Source: Papillibacter sp.
GTDB taxonomy: Bacteria > Bacillota > Clostridia > Oscillospirales > Oscillospiraceae
Direction: 5' to 3'
Length of the DNA: 33,149 nucleotides
NCBI GenBank assembly: GCA_012838125.1
Contig: DUPW01000027.1
Location: forward strand, 1 to 33,149
Made by a program: the position numbers and the translations under genes. The notes beneath the pieces were generated by a model. The model searched no databases. It was not told the origin of the DNA and was given only the letters and a program-made list of their open reading frames with translations. How positions within the stretch are numbered: the stretch's first letter is position 1; every line of letters begins with the position of its first letter. Positions 24,563 through 33,106 of this stretch are shown here, piece by piece.

Positions 24563-25381
24563 TTACGCGTAGAACAGGTGCTCGCCGATGGCGGCAACGT
24601 AGGGGCGGTTTTGCATAATCCAGAAATTCGAGGACTTTGCCGGATTTAAGAAGTAGAGGCTGTCCCCGATGACGTTCGTCCCCTCAAGGCACATCTTCGC
24701 GGCCCGTACGCTCTCGGCGGTGGGCTCGAGATAGATGCGGCCGTTTGCCGTGGGCTCAAACTGCACACCCCACTTGCGGTCGAAAATAACGCCCCAAATC
24801 GTGTCGGGAAACTCCGGGCTTCTCACGCGGTTGAGCACCACGTTGCCCACGGCCACTTTCCCCATAAAGGGCTCTGCCTCGCTCTCGGCACTGATGATGC
24901 GAGCAAGCCACAGAAGGTCGTCGGCGTTGTAGAACTTTTCCGCCGGCAGGATGGCGCCGCTTCCCCTTCTGATGCGGACAGAGGCGGTGGCATCGTCCCA
25001 GGAAGCCGTGGCGTCAAAGGCCTTCGACAGGGCGCGGACAGGGATCATAATCGACCCGTTTATGCTGATAATGGGCGCCCGCGCATAGATAACCCGGCCG
25101 TTGGCTTCGATATAACGGTTGCCTTCCCGGGCCGTGATGGTGAGGTTTCCGCAGCGCACAACGGCCTGCCCCCACTCCCACGACACCTTGGCGCCGGGGC
25201 GTATCTGATAGGAAAAAGCCCGGATGGGGACGTATGTAGTGTCCACGCTCTTATCCAGCACGGCTCCGACGGGTATCTCCGCGCCGTCAATATAAACGGG
25301 CGTTGCAATGGCGCCGGCAATCCCCGCGGTGAACGCGATGAGCGTTGCAAAAAGCGCACATAACGCAGCTATCTTTTTCAT
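24563..25381 (-). CDS. Cell wall hydrolase (SleB/CwlJ type) with stalk domain
   Basis: A 272-residue secreted protein. A signal peptide (about 1-25, MKKIAALCALFATLIAFTAG) leads to a copper-amine-oxidase-like N-terminal domain (about 30-130; DTTYVPIRAFS, SIMIPVRALSKAFDATASWD), a common wall-associated stalk in Firmicutes. The C-terminal domain (about 138-272) is a hydrolase-2 fold: LLWLARIISAESEAEPFMGKVAVGNVVLNRV, with the likely catalytic glutamate in SAESE. SleB and CwlJ relatives cleave spore-cortex peptidoglycan; copies with a stalk may act in vegetative wall remodelling. I chose the ATG at 25381 because AAGGAAGG precedes it and the signal peptide begins there. Confidence 0.92.
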   Translation of the reverse strand: MKKIAALCALFATLIAFTAGIAGAIATPVYIDGAEIPVGAVLDKSVDTTYVPIRAFSYQIRPGAKVSWEWGQAVVRCGNLTITAREGNRYIEANGRVIYARAPIISINGSIMIPVRALSKAFDATASWDDATASVRIRRGSGAILPAEKFYNADDLLWLARIISAESEAEPFMGKVAVGNVVLNRVRSPEFPDTIWGVIFDRKWGVQFEPTANGRIYLEPTAESVRAAKMCLEGTNVIGDSLYFLNPAKSSNFWIMQNRPYVAAIGEHLFYA

Positions 25382-25622
25382 ACATCGTCCTTCCTTTTTA
25401 CGAAATGTAAACCTATTGTAACTATTTGTTTCTTTTTTCTCAAGGCTTAAATTTTTCCAGCCCATAGCGAAAGCGCGAGATCTTTCCAAGTGAAAAAGCG
25501 CCCGACCAAAGGCGGGCTTTTGAACGCTTTATTGGTTTGGATACGAGTACGGGTTTGGGGTAAACGCGGTTAAAAACAGCTTTGAAAGGGATGGTTTTTA
25601 TCCTCATTTTCGCATTTTTTAT
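25382..25622. other. Intergenic region upstream of the SleB-like gene
   Basis: No gene seen. It contains a terminator-like hairpin (GCCCG/CGGGC, about 25500-25522, followed by TTTT) and AT-rich sequence that probably includes the promoter of the hydrolase. Confidence 0.4.
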
Positions 25623-25913
25623 TTGTATTGTTTTGCACCGTCTGGCATAATATGGGCACGGGGGCCTGAACAAATAGACAAGGTTGTTTTTAACAATAAC
25701 TTAACCAACGCACCCGCCGACATGCTTGGGGGCAATCTTGAGAATGTCGGCAACTTTACGGACGTGAGCGATTGGGCTTCCGACACAATGCAGTGGGCCG
25801 TGCAAAGTGGTCTGCTTATTGGCTCGAATATCGCCCTCAACCCGCAGAGGGATATCACCCGCGCCGAAGTCGCCATTATACTGATGCGCTATATCCGTTT
25901 CATTACTGCCTAA
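25623..25913 (+). pseudogene. Orphan S-layer-homology (SLH) repeat, gene remnant
   Basis: An open frame of up to 96 codons. Its last 55 residues are one clear SLH repeat: FTDVSDWASDTMQWAVQSG, then LLIGSNIALNPQRDITRAE and VAIILMRYI. SLH repeats anchor proteins to secondary wall polymers and normally occur as three copies at the end of large secreted proteins. Here there is one copy, no signal peptide and no ribosome site before the first ATG. It is best read as the 3' end of a deleted surface-protein gene. The original stop and terminator are retained. Confidence 0.75.
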
Positions 25914-25942
25914 TCTGTCCATTTCACGGTTCTTATAAGCAG

Positions 25943-25981
25943 AGCAGGGGCACTGTGCATTGAAGCAGTGTCCCTGCCTTT
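25943..25981 (+). terminator. Terminator after the SLH remnant
   Basis: GCAGGGGCACTG and CAGTGTCCCTGC pair with one G-T wobble across a 9-base loop, followed by CTTTT. Confidence 0.85.
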
Positions 25982-26021
25982 TGCATTGGCAAATTTAAGC
26001 CAACCGTTTCACCAAAAAGAA

Positions 26022-26064
26022 TAAAAAATCGGCATAGCCGGTCACACAACCATGCTATGCCGAT
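26022..26064 (-). terminator. Terminator of the GntR-ABC operon
   Basis: ATCGGCATAG (26028-26037) and CTATGCCGAT (26055-26064) form a 10-bp stem. Read on the minus strand it is followed by TTTTTTATT, about 70 bases after the permease stop. Confidence 0.88.
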
Positions 26065-26131
26065 ATTCTTCCGGGGTTTATACCCCAGCACCCTCAAACG
26101 TCGGGCGCTTTTTATCGCTTTACCGTTATTT

Positions 26132-28021
26132 CTACATCATTTCAGAGATATCCGCTGATTCCTCATATACAGCCGCTCTTTCTCTGTCCTCTTCTCCCCG
26201 CTCCATGAGCTGAAACTCATCGAGGTTTAAGATGTGCAGGTATTCCAGCGTCTGTATCGTGTATTTTGAGCCGGGCTGCAGGGTGAAGTTGGCGTAATAG
26301 GCGCGCTCATAGGGCGTCTCGTCCGCCGGTGCGCCCACCCATTCAGGGAAATAGCCCATAAACCTCAGCTCAATCCACGCGGGGTAGCCGTCCATCCAAT
26401 TCAGGAGATTTCTCTGGCCAATCTGTCCCGCCTTGAGGTCTTTCAGGAGGGCTTCATAGAGGATGTACGACTGCGCCTGAGAGAGGGTGTACCGCTCACC
26501 CATCAACGTAATAGTACCGTTACTGAAATGCTCTTCCGTGAGATTGTCCGGGAAGTACAGGCGCGAAAGGGTCTCGGGGTTGTTTATGAGTGCGTCGTAA
26601 AGCGCCGCGGGGGTATCCGGAACGCCCAGGAGGGCGTCGGTCATCGGAATGGTATAGCTGCGGCCTATAACGGAGCCGTCTTTCATGCGGTACGTAATCG
26701 AAAAGCTCCAGCCGTCAACGTGGGAATAATCGAAATCCCTGTATTCTTCATGCCGGGCGATGACGCTCTCGTGCAGTTGCAGGACGGCCCTCGTCTCCTC
26801 CTCATTCTGTGAGACGAAGTAGGCGCCGTTCATGTAGATGGTGCGGGTGCTCTCCCCCGTGTAGGGGCGGGAAAATTCGGACACAATGGCGCTTTCGATG
26901 TTCTCAAGCTTCGGCACATATTGCTCAAAGCCGAAGGCGTCCATGCGGATGCAGGCGCCGATTCCCACAAGGACGACGCAGAAGCACAGCCACCCTTTCC
27001 ACGCTCGCCCGAAGACACGAAGCGTCTTGCGCAGCAGCGCTTCCGCCACGAAGTAGCCGATGCTCCCCATGAGAATCATGCACAGGACGAAGAGCCACAC
27101 ATCGCTTCTATTGTCCCCGAAGGAGATGAGGTAGACCAGCATACCGAGGGCGAGGGCCGCACAGAAGGCCACGCCGTATTTAAAGACGGGCTTGAGGGCG
27201 CCGAAGGCGATAATGTCTCCCGCCGACTCCACCCGCCTTTTCCTGTAAAGAAGGAGGGCAATGGCGGCAAACACAAGACCCGCCACCGCACAGAGGATGG
27301 TGTAGCGCCACCCTTCCGGCGTATTCACAAGGGACGTATCGGATAAGTACCGAACAATGGGTGAAAAGGCCTCGAGGGTCACGACTTGGTCAAATTTCAT
27401 GCCGTATATGAACATTGCCACGGTGGACACAATCAGCAGCTCAAGCCCCACCACGAGGACGTTGAAAATCGTGTAAAACACCGGTAGCGCAAGAAGATGC
27501 CCCGACACAATGGCGCATAGGGACGCAAAGGAGAAGAAGAACACGTTCTGCAGCGATACCACCGCAAACCACTTGAGCATGACATTGATGTCCAGCACGC
27601 CATAGGAGGCCTCCATAATCGATGTGGCGAGGAATATGACGATGTTTGGAAGAATGAGCATCGTCAGGCCCGAGAGGTAGTTCGAGATGAAATGCTCCTC
27701 CCGGCGGATGGGCAGAGCGTGCAGGGCCGTGGCGCTTCGAGAGGAATAAAGATAGGAGAAAACGGCCATGGCCACAAGACCGCCGAAGATGAAGGATACG
27801 AGGGCTCCTTCCTGAAAACCGAGGCGGAGAATGGTGCCCCCCACGTCCGTTTTAATCTCCTTTAAGGTCATATCCCAGCGGAGGCTGTTTTCAATGTTGC
27901 TGCGGACGAGAAGCGTCTGAGACACAAACCAAATCAGCCCATAGAACGCGGCGATGGGCCAGAACCGCGAGAAGTTGCGTTTATAGATCGTTCTATTAAA
28001 GAAGGATGTCTTTGATGCCAC
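26132..28021 (-). CDS. ABC transporter permease of a GntR-controlled exporter
   Basis: A 629-residue membrane protein. The N-terminal half has about six or seven hydrophobic helices (from about 15 to 270) with the ALHALPIRREEHFISNYLSG segment typical of large Firmicute ABC-2-like permeases. One or two further helices (about 290-345) precede a soluble C-terminal region (about 370-629) that I recall as DUF6449-like. It should pair with the ATPase encoded upstream. I chose the GTG at 28021: GGAGGTG lies 6 bases before it and the reading frame then overlaps the ATPase gene by 26 bases, showing translational coupling. The substrate is unknown; related operons respond to cell-wall-active antibiotics. 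Confidence 0.9.
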   Translation of the reverse strand: MASKTSFFNRTIYKRNFSRFWPIAAFYGLIWFVSQTLLVRSNIENSLRWDMTLKEIKTDVGGTILRLGFQEGALVSFIFGGLVAMAVFSYLYSSRSATALHALPIRREEHFISNYLSGLTMLILPNIVIFLATSIMEASYGVLDINVMLKWFAVVSLQNVFFFSFASLCAIVSGHLLALPVFYTIFNVLVVGLELLIVSTVAMFIYGMKFDQVVTLEAFSPIVRYLSDTSLVNTPEGWRYTILCAVAGLVFAAIALLLYRKRRVESAGDIIAFGALKPVFKYGVAFCAALALGMLVYLISFGDNRSDVWLFVLCMILMGSIGYFVAEALLRKTLRVFGRAWKGWLCFCVVLVGIGACIRMDAFGFEQYVPKLENIESAIVSEFSRPYTGESTRTIYMNGAYFVSQNEEETRAVLQLHESVIARHEEYRDFDYSHVDGWSFSITYRMKDGSVIGRSYTIPMTDALLGVPDTPAALYDALINNPETLSRLYFPDNLTEEHFSNGTITLMGERYTLSQAQSYILYEALLKDLKAGQIGQRNLLNWMDGYPAWIELRFMGYFPEWVGAPADETPYERAYYANFTLQPGSKYTIQTLEYLHILNLDEFQLMERGEEDRERAAVYEESADISEMM

Positions 28022-28895
28022 GTTCAACACCTCCAAGCTCGTAAATAAAAATCTCCTCCAGTGAGAGGGGGATTGTGTCCAGAAGGATGGGCGAGAGGCC
28101 CCCGAGCCGCTCCTGCGCCTCCTGCGGAGAGCAGCGCACAATCAGCGTGTGGATGCGGCCCGATTTTTCCCGGTGCAGCACCTCAATCCCCTCCGGCAGC
28201 TGCGTATCCTCCTTCTCAAACACAACCTGAACCTTCACAAGGTTCTCCTGCAAATCCGTAACAGACCGCTGGAAGATGAGCTTTCCTTCGTCCATCACAC
28301 CCATGTAGTCGCACACGTCCTCCAGCTCCCGCAGGTTGTGGGACGAGACGAGAACGGTGGTTCCGCGCTCCACCACGTCTTCCATGATGAGGCCCCAGAC
28401 CTGCCGGCGCATGATGGGGTCAAGCCCGTCTACCGGTTCGTCTAGAAGCAGCACGTCCGGCATCATGCATACTGCAAGCCAGAAGGCCGACTGCTTCTGC
28501 ATCCCCTTGGACAGGCGGCGGATATTCCGCTTTTCGTCCACAGTTTTGAACACGTCCTTCAGGGCGTGATACCGCTCCATGTTAAAGCGCGGGTAGATGC
28601 CCCGATAGAAGGCCATCATGTCCCGGGTGCTGGCCTGCATGAAATAGAAAATATCGTCCGGAATAAAGGCGATGCGCTCCTTGACGGCGTTGTTTTCAAA
28701 TACCGGCTCGCCGCCGATGAGTACCTCACCTGACGTCTGGCGCAACGCCCCCGCCAGATGGCGGATGAGGGTGGTCTTTCCGGCGCCGTTGGGGCCAACC
28801 AGCCCGTACACGCTCCCCGGTTTGACATGGAGACTCACCTTATCAAGTGCTGTAAAGGCGTCAAAACGCTTTGTCAGCTCCTTTGTCTCAATCAT
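27996..28895 (-). CDS. ABC transporter ATP-binding protein (YtrB/CcmA-like)
   Basis: A 299-residue ATPase. Walker A GPNGAGKTT (about 34-42), signature LSKGMQKQ (a common variant in this family), Walker B VLLLDEPVDGLDP and the switch His in VSSHN are all intact, so it should be active. The C-terminal 70 residues form the regulatory extension common in exporter ATPases. The ATG lies inside the last codons of the GntR gene (ATGATTGA overlap), with GGAGGAG upstream. It powers the permease encoded downstream. Confidence 0.95.
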   Translation of the reverse strand: MIETKELTKRFDAFTALDKVSLHVKPGSVYGLVGPNGAGKTTLIRHLAGALRQTSGEVLIGGEPVFENNAVKERIAFIPDDIFYFMQASTRDMMAFYRGIYPRFNMERYHALKDVFKTVDEKRNIRRLSKGMQKQSAFWLAVCMMPDVLLLDEPVDGLDPIMRRQVWGLIMEDVVERGTTVLVSSHNLRELEDVCDYMGVMDEGKLIFQRSVTDLQENLVKVQVVFEKEDTQLPEGIEVLHREKSGRIHTLIVRCSPQEAQERLGGLSPILLDTIPLSLEEIFIYELGGVERGIKDILL

Positions 28896-29271
28896 CAGTT
28901 TTCTTCTCCTCCTTCTGCACAACCGCCTCGACATGCGCAAGAATGTCCCCGGGCGCAACGCCGATGTACATCAGCTCCACGGCGACCTCCTCCAGCTTCT
29001 GAAAAAGCTCCTCTTGCCGCTGCCGGCTCATGTCGCTGCCCAGGGCGGCAAAGGACCCTTTGCCCGGCACCGTGTAGATATAGCCCTCGTTTTCCAGCTC
29101 CCGATAGGCGCGCTGAATAGTGTTCGGGTTGATGGCCAGCTTCGTGGCCATCTCCCGCACCGACGGTAGCTTCTCCTCGGCGGAAATCGCCCCCGACACG
29201 ATGAGCTTGCGCAAATTGTCCTTAATCTGCTCGTAAATCGGGCGGGAATCACGGTAGTTTAGTCGAATCAC
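28888..29271 (-). CDS. GntR-family regulator, YtrA type
   Basis: A 127-residue repressor: an N-terminal winged helix (about 10-75: PIYEQIKDNLRKLIVSG, KLPSVREMATKLAINPNTIQRAYRELENEGYIYTV) and a short C-terminal dimerisation tail instead of a ligand domain. These are the marks of the YtrA subgroup, which controls ABC transporter operons. The start is GTG at 29271, with AAAGGAGG 11 bases upstream, slightly long spacing. It is the first gene of a three-gene operon and its promoter carries a 12-base palindrome, so it is likely self-repressing. The inducer is unknown. Confidence 0.93.
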   Translation of the reverse strand: MIRLNYRDSRPIYEQIKDNLRKLIVSGAISAEEKLPSVREMATKLAINPNTIQRAYRELENEGYIYTVPGKGSFAALGSDMSRQRQEELFQKLEEVAVELMYIGVAPGDILAHVEAVVQKEEKKTDD

Positions 29272-29309
29272 AGCGGTCTGTACCTCCTTTCCGCTCTGAC
29301 TGTACTAGA

Positions 29310-29321
29310 TGTGTTAACACA
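29310..29321. promoter_or_regulatory. Palindromic operator of the GntR operon
   Basis: TGTGTTAACACA is a perfect 12-base palindrome just downstream of the -10 box, over the likely transcription start. Position and form suit a YtrA-type repressor; binding is inferred. Confidence 0.7.
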
Positions 29322-29324
29322 GTT

Positions 29325-29353
29325 AATATACCTAATGCGAATGCCCTTGTCAA
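29325..29353 (-). promoter_or_regulatory. Promoter of the GntR-ABC operon
   Basis: On the minus strand TTGACA (29348-29353), a 17-base spacer and TATATT (29325-29330): close to consensus. Confidence 0.9.
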
Positions 29354-29411
29354 TATTTTCTTTGAAATTTATTGCAGAGCTTGTTATTTGTAAGGTTCTG
29401 GAAATTTCAGG

Positions 29412-29440
29412 TTGACTTTGGGTTCCCGCTCCTGTATCAT
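29412..29440 (+). promoter_or_regulatory. Promoter of the MoaF-like gene
   Basis: TTGACT (29412-29417), a 17-base spacer and TATCAT (29435-29440), 37 bases before the start codon. Confidence 0.85.
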
Positions 29441-29477
29441 AATGCACAAACAGACCAATGATATAGGAGGAGTCACT

Positions 29478-30377
29478 ATGAACCTTGCCGAAAAGTATGG
29501 GCCTATTGCCAGCGGGTTCTCCATTGGCCAGTACTGCCCGCCGAAATGCTTTGAGCTGGCCGGTCAGCGTTTCGACCTCGTGATGGACACCGGCGCGGAC
29601 ACGGGGGACGCCGTCCTCCATTTCATCGACGAGACCCACGTGGAGTGGAGCATCAAGGGCACAGCGGAGCTGAAAAGGGAGACGTACGAGTGCCGCAAGG
29701 CAGACGACTGGACGTACCTCGTCACCTTCTGCATCGAGGGGAAGACGCCCCGTGAAAACCACACCTGGGTCATCGATAAGGAGCAGAGCCTCGTCACGTT
29801 CCTACGCTGTACCCTTGGGGAAAACCCCTACTGGCCGTACCTCATTGAAAGCCACTTCACCTTCGGCTACATCCGCCGGGAGGGCGTGGAGCACACCGAC
29901 CTGCGCCGCCACGGGTTTACGGACGATGTCACAGGCACCGCAATCAAGTGGACGTACGGACACGAGCTGGCCACCGTGCACGTCTACCACTCCCCCAACT
30001 GGTACCGCATTACATACGCCAGAGACACTGTGGTCTCTAAAGAAGCAGAAGCGCAAAACTCTATGTTCAGAGAGATTCTCAAGGCCCTGCCCGGGTCGGA
30101 CGAACCGGCCTACTACGTGAAGATTAAAGAGGGCATGTACTTTATCAGCATCACGGAGCAGAACATGGAGAAGATTTTAGGGGACAAGGTGCATTTTAGG
30201 AGTGACACCCTCTGCTTCCTCGATAATTACAAGCGCCTCTACAGCGTGGGCCGTGGATTCGGCACCTCCACCATGGACGGGAAAGAGTCGCCAATCTACG
30301 TGATGATTGGCAAGTACGGCGCCCCCACGGAAGTGGATGACAGTTTTTTTACGGACCCGATCCCCTACCTCGTGTGA
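29478..30377 (+). CDS. MoaF-like protein (two calycin-type domains)
   Basis: A 299-residue soluble protein that resembles MoaF of molybdenum cofactor gene clusters. The N-terminal half (RFDLVMDTGADTGDAVLHFI, VEWSIKGTAEL) and the C-terminal half (GTAIKWTYGHELATVHVYHS, YYVKIKEGMYFISITEQ) both read as beta-barrel repeats. MoaF's biochemical role is poorly known, and no other molybdenum genes are in the window, so the name reflects fold similarity only. GGAGGAG precedes the ATG at 29478; an in-frame ATG at 29412 lies within the promoter. It is a single gene with a strong promoter and terminator. Confidence 0.75.
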   Translation: MNLAEKYGPIASGFSIGQYCPPKCFELAGQRFDLVMDTGADTGDAVLHFIDETHVEWSIKGTAELKRETYECRKADDWTYLVTFCIEGKTPRENHTWVIDKEQSLVTFLRCTLGENPYWPYLIESHFTFGYIRREGVEHTDLRRHGFTDDVTGTAIKWTYGHELATVHVYHSPNWYRITYARDTVVSKEAEAQNSMFREILKALPGSDEPAYYVKIKEGMYFISITEQNMEKILGDKVHFRSDTLCFLDNYKRLYSVGRGFGTSTMDGKESPIYVMIGKYGAPTEVDDSFFTDPIPYLV

Positions 30378-30440
30378 CGGACGGGGAAGACGGATAACCC
30401 CCCCTGCCAGACGCAAGCAGAATTCCCTTCCTCCTTATGC

Positions 30441-30478
30441 TCAAACACCCCGAAACGGCGTCGTTTCGGGGTGTTTTG
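30441..30478 (+). terminator. Terminator of the MoaF-like gene
   Basis: AAACACCCCGAAACG and CGTTTCGGGGTGTTT form a 15-bp stem, then T and GCC; a strong structure about 65 bases past the stop. Confidence 0.88.
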
Positions 30479-30555
30479 CCTGCCCGCCGGCGGAATAAGA
30501 CGCCCTGAAGGCTGGGATACTATGGACAATTCAACGAAGAAAGGGAGTATTTGCT

Positions 30556-32688
30556 ATGGCCGGAGATTGCCTCGACAACAGCATGAAAAAGGACGAGCAG
30601 CTAAACGCCTACCGTCAGGACAATACAGGCGGTGTGCTCACAACGAACAACGCCGTGAAGGTCACGGATACGGACAATTCCCTCAGAGCCGGTGTCCGGG
30701 GGCCCACCCTTCTGGAAGACTTCCTCTTCCGGGAAAAAATCACCCATTTTGACCACGAGCGCATCCCGGAGCGGGTGGTTCACGCCCGGGGCTTCGGCGC
30801 CCACGGAGTCTTTGAGCTGTACGAGTCCATGTCGGAGTACACAACGGCGGGGTTCCTTCAGACCCCCGGGCAGAAAACGCCCGTCTTCGTGCGGTTTTCC
30901 ACCGTGGTAGGTTCCCGCGGTTCGGCGGACACCGTTCGGGACGTGCGGGGTTTTGCCACGAAGTTTTATACGGAGGAAGGTAACTTCGACCTGGTGGGCA
31001 ACAACATCCCCGTCTTCTTCATTCAGGACGCCATCAAGTTCCCCGACGTGGTTCACTCCATCAAGCCGGAGCCCCACAACGAAATCCCGCAGGCCACCGC
31101 CGCCCACGACACCTTCTGGGACTTCGTGGTGAACACCCCCGAGACGGCCCACATGGTTATGTGGCTCATGTCCGACCGGGCCCTGCCGCGAAGCTACCGC
31201 ATGATGGAGGGCTTCGGGGTGAACACCTTCCGCTTTATTAACGCTCAGGGCACGGCCCGCTTCGTAAAATTCCACTGGAAGCCGATACTGGGCGTCCATT
31301 CCCTCGCCATCGATGAAGCGCAAAAGCTCTCCGGGAAGGACCCGGACTATCACCGGCGGGACCTGTGGGAGGCCATCGAGCAGGGCAACTATCCGGAATA
31401 CGAATTTGGCGTGCAGATGATTGACGAGCAGCAGGAATTCGATTTCGATTTTGACATTCTCGACCCCACGAAACTCTGGCCGGAGGAGCTTGTGCCCGTA
31501 AAAATCATCGGCAAGATGACCCTCAATAAAAACGTGGACAACTTCTTCGCCGAGACGGAGCAGGTGGCCTTCTGCCCCGCCAACATCGTGCCGGGCATCG
31601 ACTTCAGTAACGACCCGCTCCTTCAGGGGCGCCTGTTCTCTTATGAGGACACGCAGCTGACGCGGCTGGGCGGCCCCAACTTCCGGGAAATCCCCATTAA
31701 CCGCCCCGTTGTCCCCGTCCACAATAACCAGCGGGACGGCATGCACCGCATGACCATTCACACAGGGCGCGTGAGCTATTTCCCCAACTCGCTGGCGCAA
31801 AACTCGCCCACGCCCACATCCCAGGAAAACGGCGGCTACGCCCGCTACACTGAAAAGGTGGACGCCCACATCATCCGCGCCCGCAGCGAGAGCTTCAGCG
31901 ACCACTACTCCCAGGCGGCCATGTTCTGGAACAGCCTCTCCCCATGGGAGAAAAAGCACGTGGTGGAGGCCTTCCACTACGAAGCCGGCAGCGTGAAGGA
32001 CATGACGCTCCGCCAGCGAGTGGTGGATATGTTCGCCAACGTGTCTGTGGATTTGGCCACCCAGATGGCGGAGAAAATGGGCTGCCAGCCCCCCGCGCCG
32101 CCCTCGGCGAAGACCATCGTAATGCCGCCCTCCCCCGCCGTCAGTCAGGCAAACAAGCCCTCTCTGGCAAAAACGCGAAAGGTGGCCATTCTCATTGAAA
32201 ACGGTGTGTGCGCCCAGTCCCTGCAGGCTATGATAACGGCTCTCGGGGCGGCGGGCGTGGTGTATGAGACGGTGGCAGCCACCCAGACTCCCGTTCAGAC
32301 GAAGGGAGGCGCCCCCGTCACACCGGATAAGGACTTTACCACCACAAGCCCCCTGTTCTATGACGGTGTCTACGTCCCCGGCGGCGACCATATCCCCGCC
32401 CTCATCTCCCACTACGCTGCCCGCTCCTTTATCAATGAACAGTTCCACCACGCCAAGACCATCGGCGCCACGGACGAGGGCGTTGATCTCTTAAACGCCA
32501 CCGACTGCGCCGGCGTGGTGCCGGCGCCCTCCTCCGGTGCGCCTGTGGTGCAGTCCGGCATCGTAACGGGCCAGTCTCTCCCCGATAAGCAGCTGTTCTG
32601 CACAGACTTTATCTCAGAGCTGGCCAAACACCGCCACTGGGAGCGCACAGGCATCCCCGCCCCCGCACCGGCTCTCTCACAGGCGTAA
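30556..32688 (+). CDS. katE: Large-subunit haem catalase with DJ-1-like C-terminal domain
   Basis: A 710-residue clade-2 catalase that splits hydrogen peroxide to water and oxygen in the cytosol. Catalytic His76 (RVVHARG), Asn149 ([10 protein letters not shown]) and the haem-ligand Tyr363 (RLFSYEDTQ) keep the same spacing as in E. coli HPII. The C-terminal 140 residues (from [15 protein letters not shown]) form the flavodoxin/DJ-1-like domain of large catalases. Where HPII has the His that crosslinks to the haem tyrosine, this protein has Cys340, 23 residues before Tyr363, as in Neurospora catalase-1, which has a Cys-Tyr bond. AAAGGGAG lies upstream of the ATG. It is a single gene. Confidence 0.97.
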   Translation: MAGDCLDNSMKKDEQLNAYRQDNTGGVLTTNNAVKVTDTDNSLRAGVRGPTLLEDFLFREKITHFDHERIPERVVHARGFGAHGVFELYESMSEYTTAGFLQTPGQKTPVFVRFSTVVGSRGSADTVRDVRGFATKFYTEEGNFDLVGNNIPVFFIQDAIKFPDVVHSIKPEPHNEIPQATAAHDTFWDFVVNTPETAHMVMWLMSDRALPRSYRMMEGFGVNTFRFINAQGTARFVKFHWKPILGVHSLAIDEAQKLSGKDPDYHRRDLWEAIEQGNYPEYEFGVQMIDEQQEFDFDFDILDPTKLWPEELVPVKIIGKMTLNKNVDNFFAETEQVAFCPANIVPGIDFSNDPLLQGRLFSYEDTQLTRLGGPNFREIPINRPVVPVHNNQRDGMHRMTIHTGRVSYFPNSLAQNSPTPTSQENGGYARYTEKVDAHIIRARSESFSDHYSQAAMFWNSLSPWEKKHVVEAFHYEAGSVKDMTLRQRVVDMFANVSVDLATQMAEKMGCQPPAPPSAKTIVMPPSPAVSQANKPSLAKTRKVAILIENGVCAQSLQAMITALGAAGVVYETVAATQTPVQTKGGAPVTPDKDFTTTSPLFYDGVYVPGGDHIPALISHYAARSFINEQFHHAKTIGATDEGVDLLNATDCAGVVPAPSSGAPVVQSGIVTGQSLPDKQLFCTDFISELAKHRHWERTGIPAPAPALSQA

Positions 32689-32852
32689 CCCTTCTCTTTT
32701 CGTACACCCCTACGACGGCTCTCACGCGGGCATAACCGCTGTCCTTCGGACGCCCCTGCGTCGGCCCTGTCAGGTGTGGAAACCTAGCACGGCGAATGCG
32801 CCCCGCTTTTACCGCAGGCGTAACCGTTACGCGGTATATACCCGGTAGAATA
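32689..32852. other. GC-rich spacer downstream of the catalase gene
   Basis: No gene seen. Local hairpins include GTCC-TTC-GGAC near 32738 and a TGCG...GGCC/GGCG...TGCG pair around an AGGT-GTGGAA-ACCT loop (about 32750-32800). It is probably the transcribed tail of the catalase mRNA. Confidence 0.4.
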
Positions 32853-32896
32853 ATGAAAAGCACTCCGGCGCCATCGCTCCGGAGTGCTTTTTCTCG
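32853..32896. terminator. Bidirectional terminator between catalase and the candidate RNA
   Basis: AAAAGCACTCCGG and CCGGAGTGCTTTT pair over 13 bp with a 10-base loop. T-runs on both strands let it end the catalase transcript and a minus-strand transcript from 33022. Confidence 0.88.
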
Positions 32897-33023
32897 GTTT
32901 AGGACGGTTTTTATCGAAACAGACAAGAGTTGAACGGAGATTCAAACACTATTAAGGCAGATTATGGCGCTTTTTACAGCGCCCTCCCACCGGTCGTACA
33001 CGCAGGCAAGAGTGCATACGGCT
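32856..33023 (-). ncRNA. Candidate small RNA gene
   Basis: On the minus strand a TATAAT box (33030-33035) drives a stretch of about 168 bases with no usable ORF that ends in the strong terminator at 32856-32891. It contains two clean hairpins: GGCGCT/AGCGCC (32966-32983) and TTGAA/TTCAA (32930-32945), plus a GACCGG segment near the 5' side that can pair with CCGTC near the 3' side. It could be a housekeeping RNA or a novel sRNA; I could not match it to a family with confidence. Confidence 0.4.
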
Positions 33024-33029
33024 TATCAT

Positions 33030-33058
33030 ATTATAGGCGGACCACGTGCAAACGGTAA
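33030..33058 (-). promoter_or_regulatory. Promoter of the candidate small RNA
   Basis: On the minus strand a consensus TATAAT (33030-33035) with a weak -35 (TTACCG, 33053-33058) at 17 bases. Confidence 0.5.
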
Positions 33059-33106
33059 TGCCCTCTGGGCACGATGTGCGCAGCCTGGCCCTTGTTCCTA
33101 TTCGCG

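Noticed and set aside
30601-32451. 616-residue antisense frame opposite catalase
   Set aside because: The catalase frame is certain, and the antisense product is His/Gly/Val-rich shadow sequence.
32765-32795. SRP RNA-like motif (GTCAGG, GGAA loop, AGCA)
   Set aside because: The apical pattern is suggestive, but the stem is shifted by an extra base, the 3' side lacks AGCAGC and no promoter lies upstream. A covariance search would settle it.
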